In this document: positions 34,958 through 46,609 of the stretch, piece by piece | Layout of the letters: every line of letters starts with the position of its first letter | How positions within the stretch are numbered: the first letter of the stretch is position 1 | NCBI GenBank assembly: GCA_024291935.2 | Contig: CM044309.1 | Location: forward strand, 97,799,628-97,863,627 | From: Okapia johnstoni | Lineage: Eukaryota; Chordata; Mammalia; Artiodactyla; Giraffidae | Direction: 5' to 3' | DNA: 64,000 bases | Position numbers and translations under genes: made by a program | Notes under the pieces: generated by a model | What the model was told of the DNA's origin: nothing | The model's database searches: none | The model's input: only the letters and a program-made list of their open reading frames with translations

Positions 34958-35480
34958 CCTTGGAAGGAAAGCTATGACAAACGTAAACAACATATTAAAA
35001 AGAAGAGATGTCACATCACCAACAAAGGTCCATATAGTCAAAGCTATGGTTTTTCCAGTAGTCATGTATGGATGTGAGAGTTGAACCATAAAGAAGGCTG
35101 AGCACTGAAGGATTGATGCTTTTGAATTGTGCTGGGAAAGACTCTTGAGAGTTCCTTGGACAGCAAGGAAGATCAAGCCAGTCAATCCTAAAGGAAATCA
35201 ACCCTGAATATTCATTGGAAGGACTGATATTGTATCTGAAGTTCTAATCCTTTGTCCACCTGATGTGAAGAGCTGACTCACTGGAAAATATCCTGATGCT
35301 GGAGGGCAGGATTAGAAGGGAGTGAGAAAGTATGAGACGATTGGATGGCATCACCAACTCAAAGGACATGAGTCTGAGCAAGCTCTGGGAGATAGTGAAG
35401 GACAGCGAACCCTGGTGTGCTGCAGTCCATGGGGTTGCAAAGATTCAGACATGACTGAGCGACTGAAAAACAACAACAGC
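34958..35480 (+). mobile_element. BovB (RTE) LINE 3' fragment, sense
   Basis: Sense-strand BovB from inside the reverse transcriptase ('ggaaggaaagctatgacaaa') to the 3' end with 'gactgagcgactgaaaaac' and an ACAACAACA tail. The plus strand begins with [22 protein letters not shown]; frames then break. It is inserted in the antisense LINE-1 of 34325-36440. Confidence 0.93.
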
Positions 35481-36440
35481 TTCCCACATAACAATAAGTT
35501 TTAAGATATATGTATTCTCCAAATTTGTACTAGATTTTTCAAAAACGTTGTATTCATTCTGAGTCCTTTTGTATTTCCAGATGCAAACTATTGATAAGAG
35601 AAATTTAAAAATATCTAAATAAATGGAGAAGGTCCAACTATATAGATGAATAAATAGTAGGAGGGTTTTATGTGACACTGAAAAGCTTAACAAGCATTGT
35701 GTTTCACATTCTTATTGTGCTAGCTGTGAGTTCCACTGAATGTTGGATACTAGTGAGTAGAATGGAATCCTTGCTTTTTTCTAATCTGGGGAGGATGAGT
35801 GTAGTGTCTCGTCATTAAGAAAAATGGTAGCTACAGGTTTTCACAGAGGCATTTTATCTGGCTAAGGGGGTTCCCCTTATTTTCTAGTTTTAAGTGATGT
35901 TTTAAATGAATGCTGTGTCAAATTTTGTCAAATCCTTTTCCCTTCTGGTATTTTATGTTTGCAGGATAAATTGGGAGGTGGCACCTAGACCATTGCCTTT
36001 GAATTCAGCTCCTCAGAATTCACAATTATCTCTTATAGATATTTTTAAAATAAATATACAATTTTTTCACTTTAATTATTATTTTATGAATACATTTCTT
36101 TAACATTTCTTATATTGCATGTCTGACGGTGATAAATTCTATCAGCTTTTGTTTGACTAAAAAAAGACTTTAATTATCTATGCATAAAATTCTAGTTTAA
36201 CAACCTTTTTCTTGTAGTTCTTTAAAGATTTCATTGCATTGTCTTCTAGCTTGCAAAATGTCTGGCTAAAAGCCTACTCTCCTTCTTATCTTTGTGACAC
36301 TACATGTAATTTCATTGTGTTTGGTCTACTTTTAAGATTTTCCATTTATTACTGCTTTAAGCAATTTTATCTTAATATGCTTTAGTGTTTTTTTTTCTTT
36401 ATGTCAAAGTTTCAAATCACATCTTTTTCAATAATGTATC
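35481..36440 (-). mobile_element. Old LINE-1, antisense (part 2)
   Basis: 'ttcacagaggcattttatct', 'ccttattttctagtttta' and 'gctgtgtcaaattttgtcaa' match the antisense of the LINE-1 reverse-transcriptase region. 'cagcttttgtttgactaaaa' and 'cattgtcttctagcttgc' at 36140-36260 are also antisense LINE-1. Heavily mutated. Confidence 0.7.
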
Positions 36441-36654
36441 TAATTTATATAACCGTCTCCACAATAATGCCACAAGCTATTGAAAGTGATTTTGTAGGCA
36501 AAATTATACATAGTGAAATCTAATGAACTCAACACATATGTATACATTTCTTAGCTTTGAATCCTACTAGTTGTATAATTTTGGAAAATAATTTACCCTC
36601 CCTAAGATAAATCTTAAGAAAATCCTCTGCAGCCTCCAGAATTATGAAAAAAAG
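36441..36654. other. Unassigned AT-rich DNA
   Basis: A possible very weak antisense MIR at 36550-36610; nothing else seen. Confidence 0.35.
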
Positions 36655-37145
36655 GTTTCTGTTATCTATATAAACCACTCAGGTTGTAGCATTTTATTAC
36701 AGTAGACCAAACGGTGTAAAACACTGTATGATTTCAACTGTTAATATATGACACTCTGGAAAAGGCAAATCTATGGAAATAGTAAAAAGTTCATTGGTTG
36801 CCTGATGCTAGTAGAGAGAGAGGAATGTGTAGGCAGAAGACAGGTTTTTTAGAGTAGTGAAACTGTTCTTTGTGATACTATAATGTTGAATACATGTCAT
36901 TATACATTTATCTATGCTCACAGAATATACAGCATTATTAGTGAATTATAATTAACCTGTGGAATGTGTGTGCTTATGATGTGTCAATGTAGGTTCATCA
37001 ACAGTAGCAAATGTTCCACAGTGGTGGGGAATGTTAATAATGGGAATGGCTGTACATATGAAGAGATAGGAACTATACTGAAATTCTCTGTACCTTTTGC
37101 TCAGTTTTGTTGTGAACCTAAAAGTGCTCTAAAAAATAAAATATA
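36655..37145 (+). mobile_element. Old LINE-1 (L1M-type) 3' end, sense
   Basis: 'ggaaaaggcaaatctatgga', 'gtaaaaagttcattggttgc', 'gtcaatgtaggttcatcaac' and the terminal 'cctaaaagtgctctaaaaaa' with AATAAA are diagnostic of an L1M 3' UTR. The 60-codon frame here is incidental. Confidence 0.9.
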
Positions 37146-38073
37146 ATACATATTGGGTAAGTTCTATGAAATAAATGTAGATACTATTAGATAATGAAAT
37201 AGAACCTCTGTGGTGAGGTGACATTTGAGCAGAGATCAATTTTATTATGAGAATGAACAAGTGAATATTTCAAAGAAGATTGATCAAGGAAGAGAGGAGA
37301 GAACTTGCAAAGGGCCTGAATTTGGAGCATACTGTTATTTTAATGGACCCCTCCCCTGCTCAGTAAATATTATTGATTGTATGACCAGTGGGTTATTATA
37401 TCCATGCATCTACAGGCTGATAAATTAACTCATAACTCCTAACACTTCCAAATAAAATTATGCCAAAGAACTGTTATATGAAGAGTTAGATTGTAATTAA
37501 AAAAAAAAAAAGACTCGAGATATTCTCAGTAAAATGAGATTCTGGGCACAACTGTTAAAGCAAATTGTATTAAATCAGTTTTACAAAACATTTTCCTATT
37601 TTCTAACATAAATGGAAAAAATTGCTTTGAAATCCTGCTTGCTAATTTTAGAAACATTTTCACAAGAATTTTGTTACTTTTCTGTCAATTCTCCCATGAA
37701 TTAGGAAGAAAATACTGCTTATTTTACAACAAATGGCCATATTATTTTCAGTGTTATAGACCTATATGAATTACCTATACCACAAATTGCTAACTTAATA
37801 ACATGCTCTCAGTTCTCACCATGAACCAACTTTTTATATTATTTTTCCTTTTCTTTACACCATACTACTGTACAATCGGAGGTATCCCAATTGTGTTGTT
37901 GATAAAACTGAGGATAATAAGACTTACTAAAAACTAGTTGGCATAGTTATATTTGTATAAATGATTTTAATCCTCTGCTATTGTGACTGTGTCATAGTAA
38001 TTCTATTTACACTGTTATATTTCAATATATTTATTGAAAATGAAATGTATTTATTCATTATACTGAATGAAAA
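37146..38073. other. Unassigned AT-rich DNA
   Basis: A poly-A run lies at 37499-37512. No gene or named repeat recognised. Confidence 0.5.
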
Positions 38074-39411
38074 CTTCAGTTCAGTTCAGTAACTCAGTCG
38101 TGTCCAACCCTTTGTGACCATGGACTGCAGCACGCCAGGCCTCCCTGTCCATCACCAACTCCCAGAGTTTACTCAAACTCATGTCCATTGAGTTGGTGAT
38201 GCCATCCACCCATTTCATCCTCTGTCATCCCTTTTTCCTCCTGCCTTCAATCTTTCCCAGCATCAGGGTCTTTTCAAATGAGTCAACTCTTCACATCAGG
38301 TGGCCTAAGTATTGGAGTTTCAGCTTCAGCATTAGTCCTTCCAATGAATATTCAGGACTGATATCCTTTAGGATGGACTGGTTGGATCTCCTTGCAGTCC
38401 AAGGGACTCACAAGAGTCTTCTCCAACACCACAGTTCAAAAGCATCAATTCTTCAGCGCTCAGCTTTCTTCACAGTCCAAATCTCACATCTATACGTGAC
38501 TACTGGAAAAGCCATAGCTTTGACTAGATGGAACTTTGTAGGCAAAGTAATGTCTCTGCTTTTTAATATGCTGTCTAGGTTGGTCATAACTTTCCTTGGA
38601 AGGAGTAAGCGTCTTTTAATTTCATGGCTGCAATCACCATCTGCAGTGATTTTGGAGCCCCCCAAAATAAAGTCAGCCACTGTTGCCCTATCTATTTGCC
38701 ATGAAGTCATGGGACCAGATGCCATGATCTTAGTTTTCTGAATGTTGAGCTTTAAGCCAACTTTTCACTCTCCTCTTTCACTTTCATCAAGAGGCTCTTT
38801 AGTTCTTTTTCACTTTCTGCCATAAGGGTGGTGTCATCTACATATCTGAGGTTATTGATATTTCTCCCAGCAATCTCGATTCCAGCTTGTGCTTCTCCAG
38901 CCCAGCATTTCCCGTAATGTACTCTGCATATAAGTTAAGCAAGCAGGGTGACAATATACAGCCTTGATGTACTCCTTTCCCAATCTGGAACCAGTCTGTT
39001 GTTCCATGTCCAGTTGTAATTGTTGCTTCTTCACCTGCAAACAGATTTCTCAAGAGGCAGGTAAGGTGGTCTGGTATTCACATCTCTTTAAGAATTTTCC
39101 AGTTTGTTGTGATCCACACAGTCAAAGGCTTTGGCATAGTCAATAAAGCAGAGGTAGAAGTTTTTCTGGAACTCTCTTGCTTTTTCTGTGAGCCATCAGA
39201 TGTTGGCAATTTGATCTCTGGTTCCTCTTCCTTTTGTAAAACCAGCTTGAACATCTGGAAGTTCACGGTTCACGTACTGCTGAAGCCTGGCCTGGAGAAT
39301 TTTGAGCATTATTTTACTAGCGTGTGAGATGAGTACAATTGTGCTATAATTTGAGCATTCTTTGGCATTGCCTTTCTTTGGAATTGGAATGAAAACTGAC
39401 CTTTTCCAGTA
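38074..39411 (-). mobile_element. BovB (RTE) LINE, longest copy here, antisense
   Basis: About 1.34 kb from the 3' end at the left (CAGTTCAGTTCAGTAACTC) to reverse-transcriptase sequence at the right ('gaaaactgaccttttccagt'). Minus-strand pieces in upstream-to-downstream order are: EIKLPTSDGS, SSRKTSTSALLT and PKPLTVWITTN (39078-39266); TGHGTTDWFQIGKGVHQGC and LSPCLLNLYAEYI (38838-39053); then SWQIDRATVADFILGGSK to GNCDSHE-type and SRDITLPTK sequence (38453-38725). The QGCILSPCLLNLYAE stretch is the conserved reverse-transcriptase motif region. The active-site YADD-type segment falls in the disrupted part. Stops and frameshifts make it inactive. The 186-codon plus-strand frame (38181-38741) is the complement and not a gene. 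Confidence 0.96.
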
Positions 39412-39504
39412 ACTTAAGTATACATAGTTATTGCTATTTGTGATAGCGTAAGTATAATTTGTGTAACAATTGACAGTTAAAATACATTAATGTTATTTTA
39501 CATT

Positions 39505-39650
39505 ACACCTTATTTTCATAGTAAGGTAGGCATGACAGACATGAAAATGCTAATTTTACAAACTAATGCTCAGAAATGAGATTTAGAAAAGTCCCACAGT
39601 AAATAATAGTGGTCAGTAATTTGAAAGTAAGTTTTCTGTCTCTAGGCTTG
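39505..39650 (+). mobile_element. MIR SINE fragment
   Basis: 'cattacaccttattttcata', 'attttacaaactaatgctca' and 'aaaagtcccacagtaaata' match the MIR order. Diverged. Confidence 0.55.
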
Positions 39651-40544
39651 CAAGTCATATGGCCAAAGACATGTATAGATCATGTAAGATGTGTGAATAG
39701 TATCACTTCAGTTAAAATATAGTTTTCCTTTTTTAATGGCAGATATTTTTAAGAATTTGTAAGTTATATCCTTTGATAACAATTTTGGATTTTAATTTGG
39801 AAATCTAAAAAGATAAGAAAGTTACTAATGTGCCTAAAGGAATAAACTCTCCTAAATAGCCCAATTTATTCTCAATGGAGGAGACTTTATGTGGCAGTCA
39901 TTGTATAACCCATCTGGATCTATATTCTCTTATCACTAGACTTCTGTTTTAATTGTATAAAATGATTTTTAGTATTAAATATAATTTATTACCTTATTGA
40001 AAAATAAATATTTGTTTAATATTATGTGAATAAGCAAATTTGAAATATGTTACTAAGCTAAGTTTTAGTAAGAAAGCATTGTCTTTTATATTTTATATCA
40101 CCAGTTATTGAAATGCTCTTCAAAGACAGCATTTCTAAAGTGTAACTCACAGAGAGAAAACCACATACTCCTAAAAAAAAATCAATTATTAAAAAAAGAA
40201 AACTTAGCCAAGTTATAATTTACAATGGAATTCCAAGTTTTAGAGGATTATTGAGTTCCCATCCCAGTGGAATATTTGCTGGTAGACGTATTTCAAATTT
40301 CTCCAATGTTTGTGATAGAATACACAAATTAGAATTACCTCTAACTTTTTTACCCTCATGAGGTATCCAAATATCACTGACCAAGAAAAAATGAACTAAA
40401 AATTCCAGTATTTTTTGTATTAACATATGTGATGGTTATAGTAGGAAGGAAAGAATCGCTAGTATGAAACTAAAAGGATTCCAGAGGTTTATGTTTTCAA
40501 ATAAATTGACCCATTTAATTTATTGTAAATGCAAGAAAACTATC
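39651..40544. other. Unassigned AT-rich DNA
   Basis: No gene recognised. A 68-codon minus-strand frame at 40220-40426 shows no domain. Confidence 0.5.
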
Positions 40545-40662
40545 ATCTGTTCTTGCCTGAAGAATTCCTTTGGACAGAGGAGCCTGGCGGGCTACAGTCC
40601 ATGGGTTGGGTCACATAAAAGAGTCAGATATGACTGAACAGCTAACACTTTTCACTTTCAAT
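40545..40662 (+). mobile_element. BovA-type SINE 3' fragment
   Basis: 'ttcttgcctgaagaattcc', 'ggcgggctacagtccatg' and 'gtcagatatgactgaaca' identify the last 115 bp of the SINE. Confidence 0.85.
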
Positions 40663-40900
40663 AAACAATCTGATCTGCTAGTGAGACAAGTCTGTTAATC
40701 CTAAGGAATAAAGTGTACATAAAAGCAACAAAGAGGTTTAACTGCAGAAGGACCTAATTAGTTCTTAGAAGTTTGGGGAAGATACTCTAGTTCACAAATG
40801 TCTATTTAAAGAACTTGGAAAAATGAAACAACAATAAACAAACAACAACAACAACAACAAAATAGGAACCAGAGGCAGCATTTATTCCCAAGTCTGGATT
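40663..40900. other. Unassigned DNA with (CAA)n tract
   Basis: A CAA-rich run lies at 40829-40861 and may be an old SINE tail without a readable body. Confidence 0.5.
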
Positions 40901-40924
40901 TTTTATGTACTTAGTGTCACTTGA

Positions 40925-41035
40925 GCTTTTGATCCCCTTATTAAGCACCAAGGCCCATGTTGCAGCTGGGGACACTCAAGCTCAGGCCGGTGAAGGTTCT
41001 TCTAAGTGACAGAGGTGGGACTTAGCTCTGATTTC
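40925..41035 (+). mobile_element. Possible MIR SINE fragment
   Basis: 'ttattaagcaccaaggccc', 'ggacactcaagctcaggcc' and 'gtgacagaggtgggactta' fit MIR spacing loosely. Confidence 0.45.
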
Positions 41036-42329
41036 TGTTTAGGCATGCCAACTATTTTACAAAGTTGTTCTTGTTTTCTAGCATTGAATCTCCGTGTTAA
41101 TACCATCATTAATACACATTCCATTTGTTTTTCCACAAATGTAAATTTTCATCTAGAATATTTGTTTCCAGGAGCCATAGTTAAAATTGAAAATGAATGC
41201 TAATTTTCAGCTAATGACAGTTCAAATAAATGACTGAATGTAGGCGGAAGGCTTACAAAAACATAGTCTTATTTTAGTCTGCGTTCATTCTCATCAAGAA
41301 ATTTTCTCCTATAGGTGATCAAAACTTGTCTTTTTTGTATAAATTCTCCATATGTCCAATTATGATTTTAGAGTTTACATAGTTAATAATAAGAAAGCTG
41401 AGTATTTGTCCTAATTTTCATCTTGGATTCTCTAGAATTGGTTTCTTATTACTTTTTCTTTTACTATCAGTTTCTTTTCAGAATTATATTTTATTATATA
41501 TATTATCAGAAAGTTATTAAAAATATTAGATGTACTTTAAAATTGGAAAATAATACAAGCTGTTACCTGAAATTATAAAGGTTTTTTAAATTTAAGTTTT
41601 TGTGAGATATATAGCTAAGATTTTTCAAAGAACACCTTGGGATGTTTCTTGATTCTTAGAGGCACTGAGAACATATTAAAATATGCCTTGTATGGGAGAA
41701 ATTTCAGTGACTTTCGTTACATAATCAAAAAGTTTAGTATACAGTGACTAATATTATTTACACCAGTGTGACCTAGGTTTGACAGTTCCATGAGAAGCAT
41801 TAGTGCTTCATTTATTGATCAAAAGAAATACCTTAGTATTATGTAAGAAATTAGACTGCTTTTTTTAACTGATTATAAAAGAGAGGTCAAATTTTCTAGA
41901 ATTTTGAGAGCATTACTCTGACACTAAGTCACCTGTATGTCTCACCAGCTACTGATGGATCAAAATTTGTAAAGTATTTTTATTATTAAATTATATTAAA
42001 TGTATATGTATTGTTCTTAAACTTAGAAGAAAACCACATCCAATATTATCTAGAAAACTGGAACATTAAGAACAGAATTAAAACTGAACCCAATACTTTT
42101 AATCAAGAGTTTTTAAAAATTAAATCAAAAAAAAAAAAAAAAAAAAGAAGAGAATTAAGTAATGTGGTAAGAGTGTGGTAGGTGCATTTAATCTCTACCT
42201 GAAATTCAAAGACATTAATATTCTTTAAATTCTTACTACCTGTGTCTCTTTTCCCAAAACATTTTATTTTCAAATTTCTCTTCTTATTGGCATTTTATTA
42301 TTTTAATCTGGTTGGCATTAATTATTGCT
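41036..42329. other. Unassigned AT-rich DNA
   Basis: No gene recognised. A 20-base poly-A lies at 42127-42146; I could not identify a short element attached to it. Confidence 0.5.
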
Positions 42330-42479
42330 ATATTTTATTTTTAACAGCTTTAATGAAGGTATAATAATATACAAAACCTGCATATACTTACTGTTTAATT
42401 TGATGGGTTTGAACATATGCACACACCAGTGAAACTGTCACCTGCAATAAAGGTAGTAAACATACCCATCATCTTTAAA
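42330..42479 (-). mobile_element. Old LINE-1 3' UTR, antisense (part 1, split)
   Basis: 'taacagctttaatgaaggta' and 'gggtttgaacatatgcacac' are the start of an antisense L1M 3' UTR. It is cut at 42480 by a younger LINE-1 and continues at 43890. Confidence 0.75.
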
Positions 42480-43500
42480 AGGTGCTGGGAAAACTGGTCA
42501 ACCACTTGTAAAAGAATGAAACTAGAACACTTTCTAACACCATACACAAAAATAAACTCAAAATGGATTAAAGATCTAAACATAAGACCAGAAACTACAA
42601 AACTCCTAGAGGAAAACATAGGCAAAACACTGTCTGACATAAACCACAGCAGGATCCTCTATGACCCACCTCCCAGAATATTGGAAATAAAAGCAAAAAT
42701 AAACAAATGGGACCTAATTAAAATTAAAAGCTTTTTCACAACAAAGGAAACCATAAGCAAGGTGAAAAGACAGCCTTCAGAATGGGAGAAAATAATAGCA
42801 AGTGAAGAAATGGACAAATAATTAATCTTAAAAATATACAAGCAACTCCTGCAGCTCAATTCCAAAAAAATAAACGACCCAATCAAAAAGTGGGCCAAAG
42901 AACTAAACAGACATTTCTCCAAAGAAGACATGCAGATGGCTAACAAACACATGAAAAGATGCTCAACATCACTCATTATCAGAGAAATGCAAATCAAAAC
43001 CACAATGAGGTACTATCTCAACGCCAGTCAGAATGGCTGCTATCCAAAAGTCTACAAGCAATGAATGCTGGAGAGGGTGTGGAGAAAAGGGAACCCTCTT
43101 ACACTGTTGGTGGCAATGCAAACTAGTACAGCCACTATGGAGAACAGTGTGGAGATTCCTCAAAAAACTGGAAATAGAGCTGCCATATGACCCAGCAATC
43201 CCACTGCTGGGCATACACACCAAGGAAACCAGACTTGAAAGAGACATGTGTACGCCAATGCTCATCGCAGCACTGTTTATAATAGCCAGGACATGGAAGC
43301 AGCCTAGATGCCCATCAGCAGACGAATGGGTAAGGAAGCTGTGGTACGTATACACAATGGAATATTACTCATCCATTAAAAAAAATACATTCAAATCAGT
43401 TCTAATGAGGTGGATGAAACTTGAGCCTATTATACAGAATGAAGTAAGCCAGAAAGAAAAACACCAATACAGTATACTTACACATATATATGGAATTTAG
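42480..43500 (+). pseudogene. LINE-1 ORF2 C-terminal pseudogene
   Basis: The ORF2 tail reads [20 protein letters not shown], then [18 protein letters not shown], up to a TAA stop at 42819-42821. The same frame then continues with [20 protein letters not shown] and [13 protein letters not shown]. An apparent one-base insertion at about 43020 shifts the frame. From 43033 the next frame gives [18 protein letters not shown], which holds the ORF2p C-x3-C-x7-H-x4-C cysteine motif, then [18 protein letters not shown] and [18 protein letters not shown]. Endonuclease and reverse-transcriptase domains are absent through 5' truncation. Confidence 0.93.
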
Positions 43501-43880
43501 AATGACAGTAATGATAACCTTGTATGTGAGACAGCAAAAAAGACACAGATGTATAGAATAGTCTTTTGGACTCTATGGGAGAGGGCGAGGGCAGAAGGCT
43601 ATGGGAGAATGGCATTGAAGCATGTAAATTATCATATGTGAAACGAATCGCCAATCCAGGTTCAATGCATGATACAGGGTGCTCGGGGCTGGTGCACTGG
43701 GATGACCCAGAGGGATGGGATGGGGAGGGAGGTGGGAAGGGGGTTCTGGATGGGGAACACATGTACATCCATGGTGGATTCAAGTGAATGTATGGCAAAA
43801 CCAGTACAATATTGCAAAATAAGAAATTAAATAAATTAAAAAAATTAATAAACAGAAGTTGATCTAACTATTAAAAAAAA
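42480..43880 (+). mobile_element. Ruminant LINE-1, 5' truncated, sense
   Basis: Starts abruptly in ORF2 at 'ggtgctgggaaaactggtca', a position also present in the inverted copy at 18175. ORF2 ends with the GGAATTTAG stop at 43492-43500, and the G-rich 3' UTR runs to an A-rich tail by about 43880. It sits within an older antisense LINE-1. I could not find a target duplication; AAAAG at both edges may be microhomology. Confidence 0.95.
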
Positions 43881-43889
43881 ACAAAAAGT

Positions 43890-43980
43890 TTCCTCCTGCC
43901 CTCCACCTTTTTTATGCTAAGAACACTTAACTTGAGCTACTCTCAGCAAATCTTTCTGTTTACAATGCAGTATTGTCTAC
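43890..43980 (-). mobile_element. Old LINE-1 3' UTR, antisense (part 2)
   Basis: 'taagaacacttaacttgagc', 'ctctcagcaaatctttctgt' and 'caatgcagtattgtctacta' continue the element split at 42480. It is then split again by the SINE at 43984. Confidence 0.8.
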
Positions 43981-43983
43981 TAT

Positions 43984-44208
43984 TGGGCTTCCCTGTTGAC
44001 TCGGTGGTAAATAATCCACCTGACAATGCAGGAGACACAAGTTTGATATCTGGGTTAGGAACATGCCCTGGAGAAGGAAATGACAGCCCACTCCAGTATT
44101 CTTGCCTGGGAACTTCCATGGACAGAGATGCCTGGCAGGCTACAGTCCATGAGGTCTGACGTCGCAAAAAGAGTTAGACATGATTTAGCAACTAAACAAC
44201 AACAATTG
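43984..44208 (+). mobile_element. BovA2 SINE, near complete
   Basis: 'gggcttccctgttgactcgg', 'ccacctgacaatgcaggaga', 'ccctggagaaggaaatgac' and a CAACAACAA tail. It is inserted inside the antisense LINE-1 that resumes at 44209. Confidence 0.95.
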
Positions 44209-44365
44209 TTTATGATAGGCACTATGTTGCAGAGCAGCTCTCTAGAACTTATTCCTCTTGTATAACTGAAACTTTAAACATGTTGAACAACAACTTCCCG
44301 TTTCCTCCTCCCACCAGCCACTGGTAACCATCATTCGACCTTCTGCTTCTATGACTTCTATCTGG
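44209..44365 (-). mobile_element. Old LINE-1 3' UTR, antisense (part 3)
   Basis: 'ctctctagaacttattcctc', 'ccactggtaaccatcattcg' and 'ttctgcttctatgacttc' complete the order expected from an unbroken antisense L1M 3' UTR. Confidence 0.82.
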
Positions 44366-44484
44366 AATTAGGATTATGAAGTGATACCTGCAGTCTCATG
44401 TTCACTGAAGCACTATTCAAAATAGCTATAGACTATATCAATGAGAAACATTTCTTTTCCCAGTAAACTCTTGTACTCATTCTA

Positions 44485-44775
44485 AAATGAAAGTGAAAGT
44501 GGCTCAATTGTGTCCTACTCTGCAACACCATGGACTCTATAGTCCATGGGATTCTCCAGGCCAGAATACTGAAGTGGGTAGTCTTTCCCTTCTCCAAGGG
44601 ATCTTCCCAACCCAGGGATTGAACCCAGGTCTCCCGCATTGCCAGTGTATTCTTTACCAGCTGAGCCACCAGGGAAGCCCAAAAATACTGGAGTGGGTAG
44701 CCTAGCCCTTCTCCAGTGGATTTTCCCAACTCAAGAATTGAACCAGGATCTCCTAGCTACCAGGGAAGCCCTGAA
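44485..44775 (-). mobile_element. BovA2 SINE, antisense, with partial tandem copy
   Basis: A full reversed element (44485-44681) ends in 'ccagctgagccaccaggg' and AAGCCC. It is followed directly by a second partial copy (44682-44773), which again ends CCAGGGAAGCCC. Either a partial tandem duplication or two insertions at one site. Confidence 0.92.
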
Positions 44776-46004
44776 GATATATGTAAAAATATATCAGAAA
44801 AATCCAGTGCGGTTAGGCTTAAAACCAATAATTTGAACAGTTTATGATTGATTTTGTAAAAAAAAATAAATTTTATCAGTGTGACTAATTATTGGTAGCA
44901 CTCTTTAATTTTAGAATGTGAACCCAAATCACTATTTCTTCACTTATGTTGTTTCTGAATTATTATTGAAACATATTATTATTATATACATTACATTCTC
45001 TGGGTTACTGGAGACCCGGGGGAAGCAATTATTTTGCTTGGAATTTGACTGGCAAAACTATGAAAATAATCAGTCTGCACACTTTTTAAGTTTCACAACC
45101 ACTTTTGGGTTTTTTCTACTTATAATAATAGTAATTATTATTAATAATATATATTGCATAAAAGGAAAGAAAAGACATAGAGGCTACAGTATAGTTATGT
45201 GATTGAATATTCAACTCAGAAAGGCAAATTATTTAGTCTCTACTTTGTATAAGGCATTATGGCAGCCAAATTTGGGGATAAAAAATGATATAGGCATTAT
45301 CCATGTTTGGAGTAAAAGAATAGTCAAGTAGAACTAATTAGAAACAACAAAGAAGAAGAAAATGCATATTACAGGCACAAATAAACTCTGAATCCATAGA
45401 GAGTCTTACTTTTTGTTTGTTGAAGCTATTATGCAGAAATTAACTTTTGAGTCCAAAATAAGAATAGAATTTGTCAATGGGCTATTGTAGGACAACTGCA
45501 TATATATCAAGATATCTCTCTTTTTAGCTAGACATGAAGGCATTAATAGTGTGTCTTCAGAGAATTATGAGTATCCCGGAATATAACAGGAACTCAATAG
45601 GACAGATAATCTAAGAGGTAAGTTAACACCAAATAGTAGAGCATCTGGCATGGAATGCTATGTATTTCAGTCTTTACTGTTTAACTATTCATGAATAGAT
45701 GTAGAACAAGTCTTTAGAATAAACAAATTGAACCTCAGAATACTAACTCTGTCAGGATTGTGAAAATTCTTTCATTGAAAGAATTTCAGATGGGAAAGAA
45801 AAAAACACAGATTCTATGAGGCCATCCACCTATTCAGCATCTGTACCCCAATAGCTAAATGATGGTTGACAATAATAAGAAAATATAGTGATAGGATTTT
45901 TTAATTCCTGGATACTAAACTCAAACATTCAAAGTTGCCTGATATTCAATGATACTAGCCTAGTGTATTTGACTTACTACTTGTGAGAAACAGTAATAAA
46001 AACT
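44776..46004. other. Unassigned AT-rich DNA
   Basis: No gene recognised. The 94-codon frame at 44918-45202 reads into AT-rich low-complexity sequence and has no domain. Confidence 0.5.
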
Positions 46005-46200
46005 ACCAACATTTGTTGAGTACTTTATATCATGCTTACTTTGTGTTCTACTTGATGCATTGACCTAGGCATATCTAATCACAACAAACTCATGGCATAT
46101 GTACTATTTTTTGAACCATTTTATAGATGAAAAACTAAGTCATAGTAGCAGTACAGAAAGTGACATAGTTTCAGTCCATGCTCTGAATTGCTATGCCAGA
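46005..46200 (+). mobile_element. MIR SINE
   Basis: 'accaacatttgttgagtact', 'catgcttactttgtgttcta', 'cacaacaaactcatggcat' and 'ccattttatagatgaaaaac' follow the MIR consensus in order over nearly 200 bp. It is the best MIR copy in the window. Confidence 0.85.
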
Positions 46201-46211
46201 TTCCCTCTGTC

Positions 46212-46230
46212 TTTTTTTTTTTTTTTTTTT
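46212..46230. repeat. Poly-T tract
   Basis: Nineteen T; possibly the tail of an antisense insertion whose body I cannot see. Confidence 0.9.
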
Positions 46231-46609
46231 GGTAATAAGAAAGAAATTTATCTGCTCTAACTAAAACTCAGTTTCTCCGTTTGTGCCCAGATTCCACTTG
46301 GGTAATCTTCTCGAGAGTTGTGTCAAATATCTGGTTTTCTTTGTTGCTTTATCTACCAATCTCTGCTCTTCCCACCTTTATCCCTTTATCTTATATGGAA
46401 CTCAAAATGCCATGTCCTCTGGCAGTAGAAACTACCTTTATTATTCACCTCATTCCTCACCCTGCTTTAACAGCTCCCTCCTCCACTTTGGTAGTATATT
46501 GGTTCCCCAAACATGTCTATATCCTAATTCTAAGGTAGTTTGAAAGTCAGAAGATTACTGTTAATTAAAGAAAACCAGATATCTATATCTCAAGGAATTT
46601 AGTGATTTT

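Noticed and set aside
38181..38741. 186-codon plus-strand frame
   Set aside because: It is the complement of the BovB reverse transcriptase; equivalent frames recur at every similar BovB fragment.
38063..39393. GAATGAAAACT at both sides of the 38 kb BovB as a target duplication
   Set aside because: The right copy belongs to the normal BovB sequence, so the match is probably coincidence.
45561..45616. Possible small exon ending at GAG/GTAAGTT
   Set aside because: The acceptor side (GTGTCTTCAG) has a poor pyrimidine tract and nothing else supports it.
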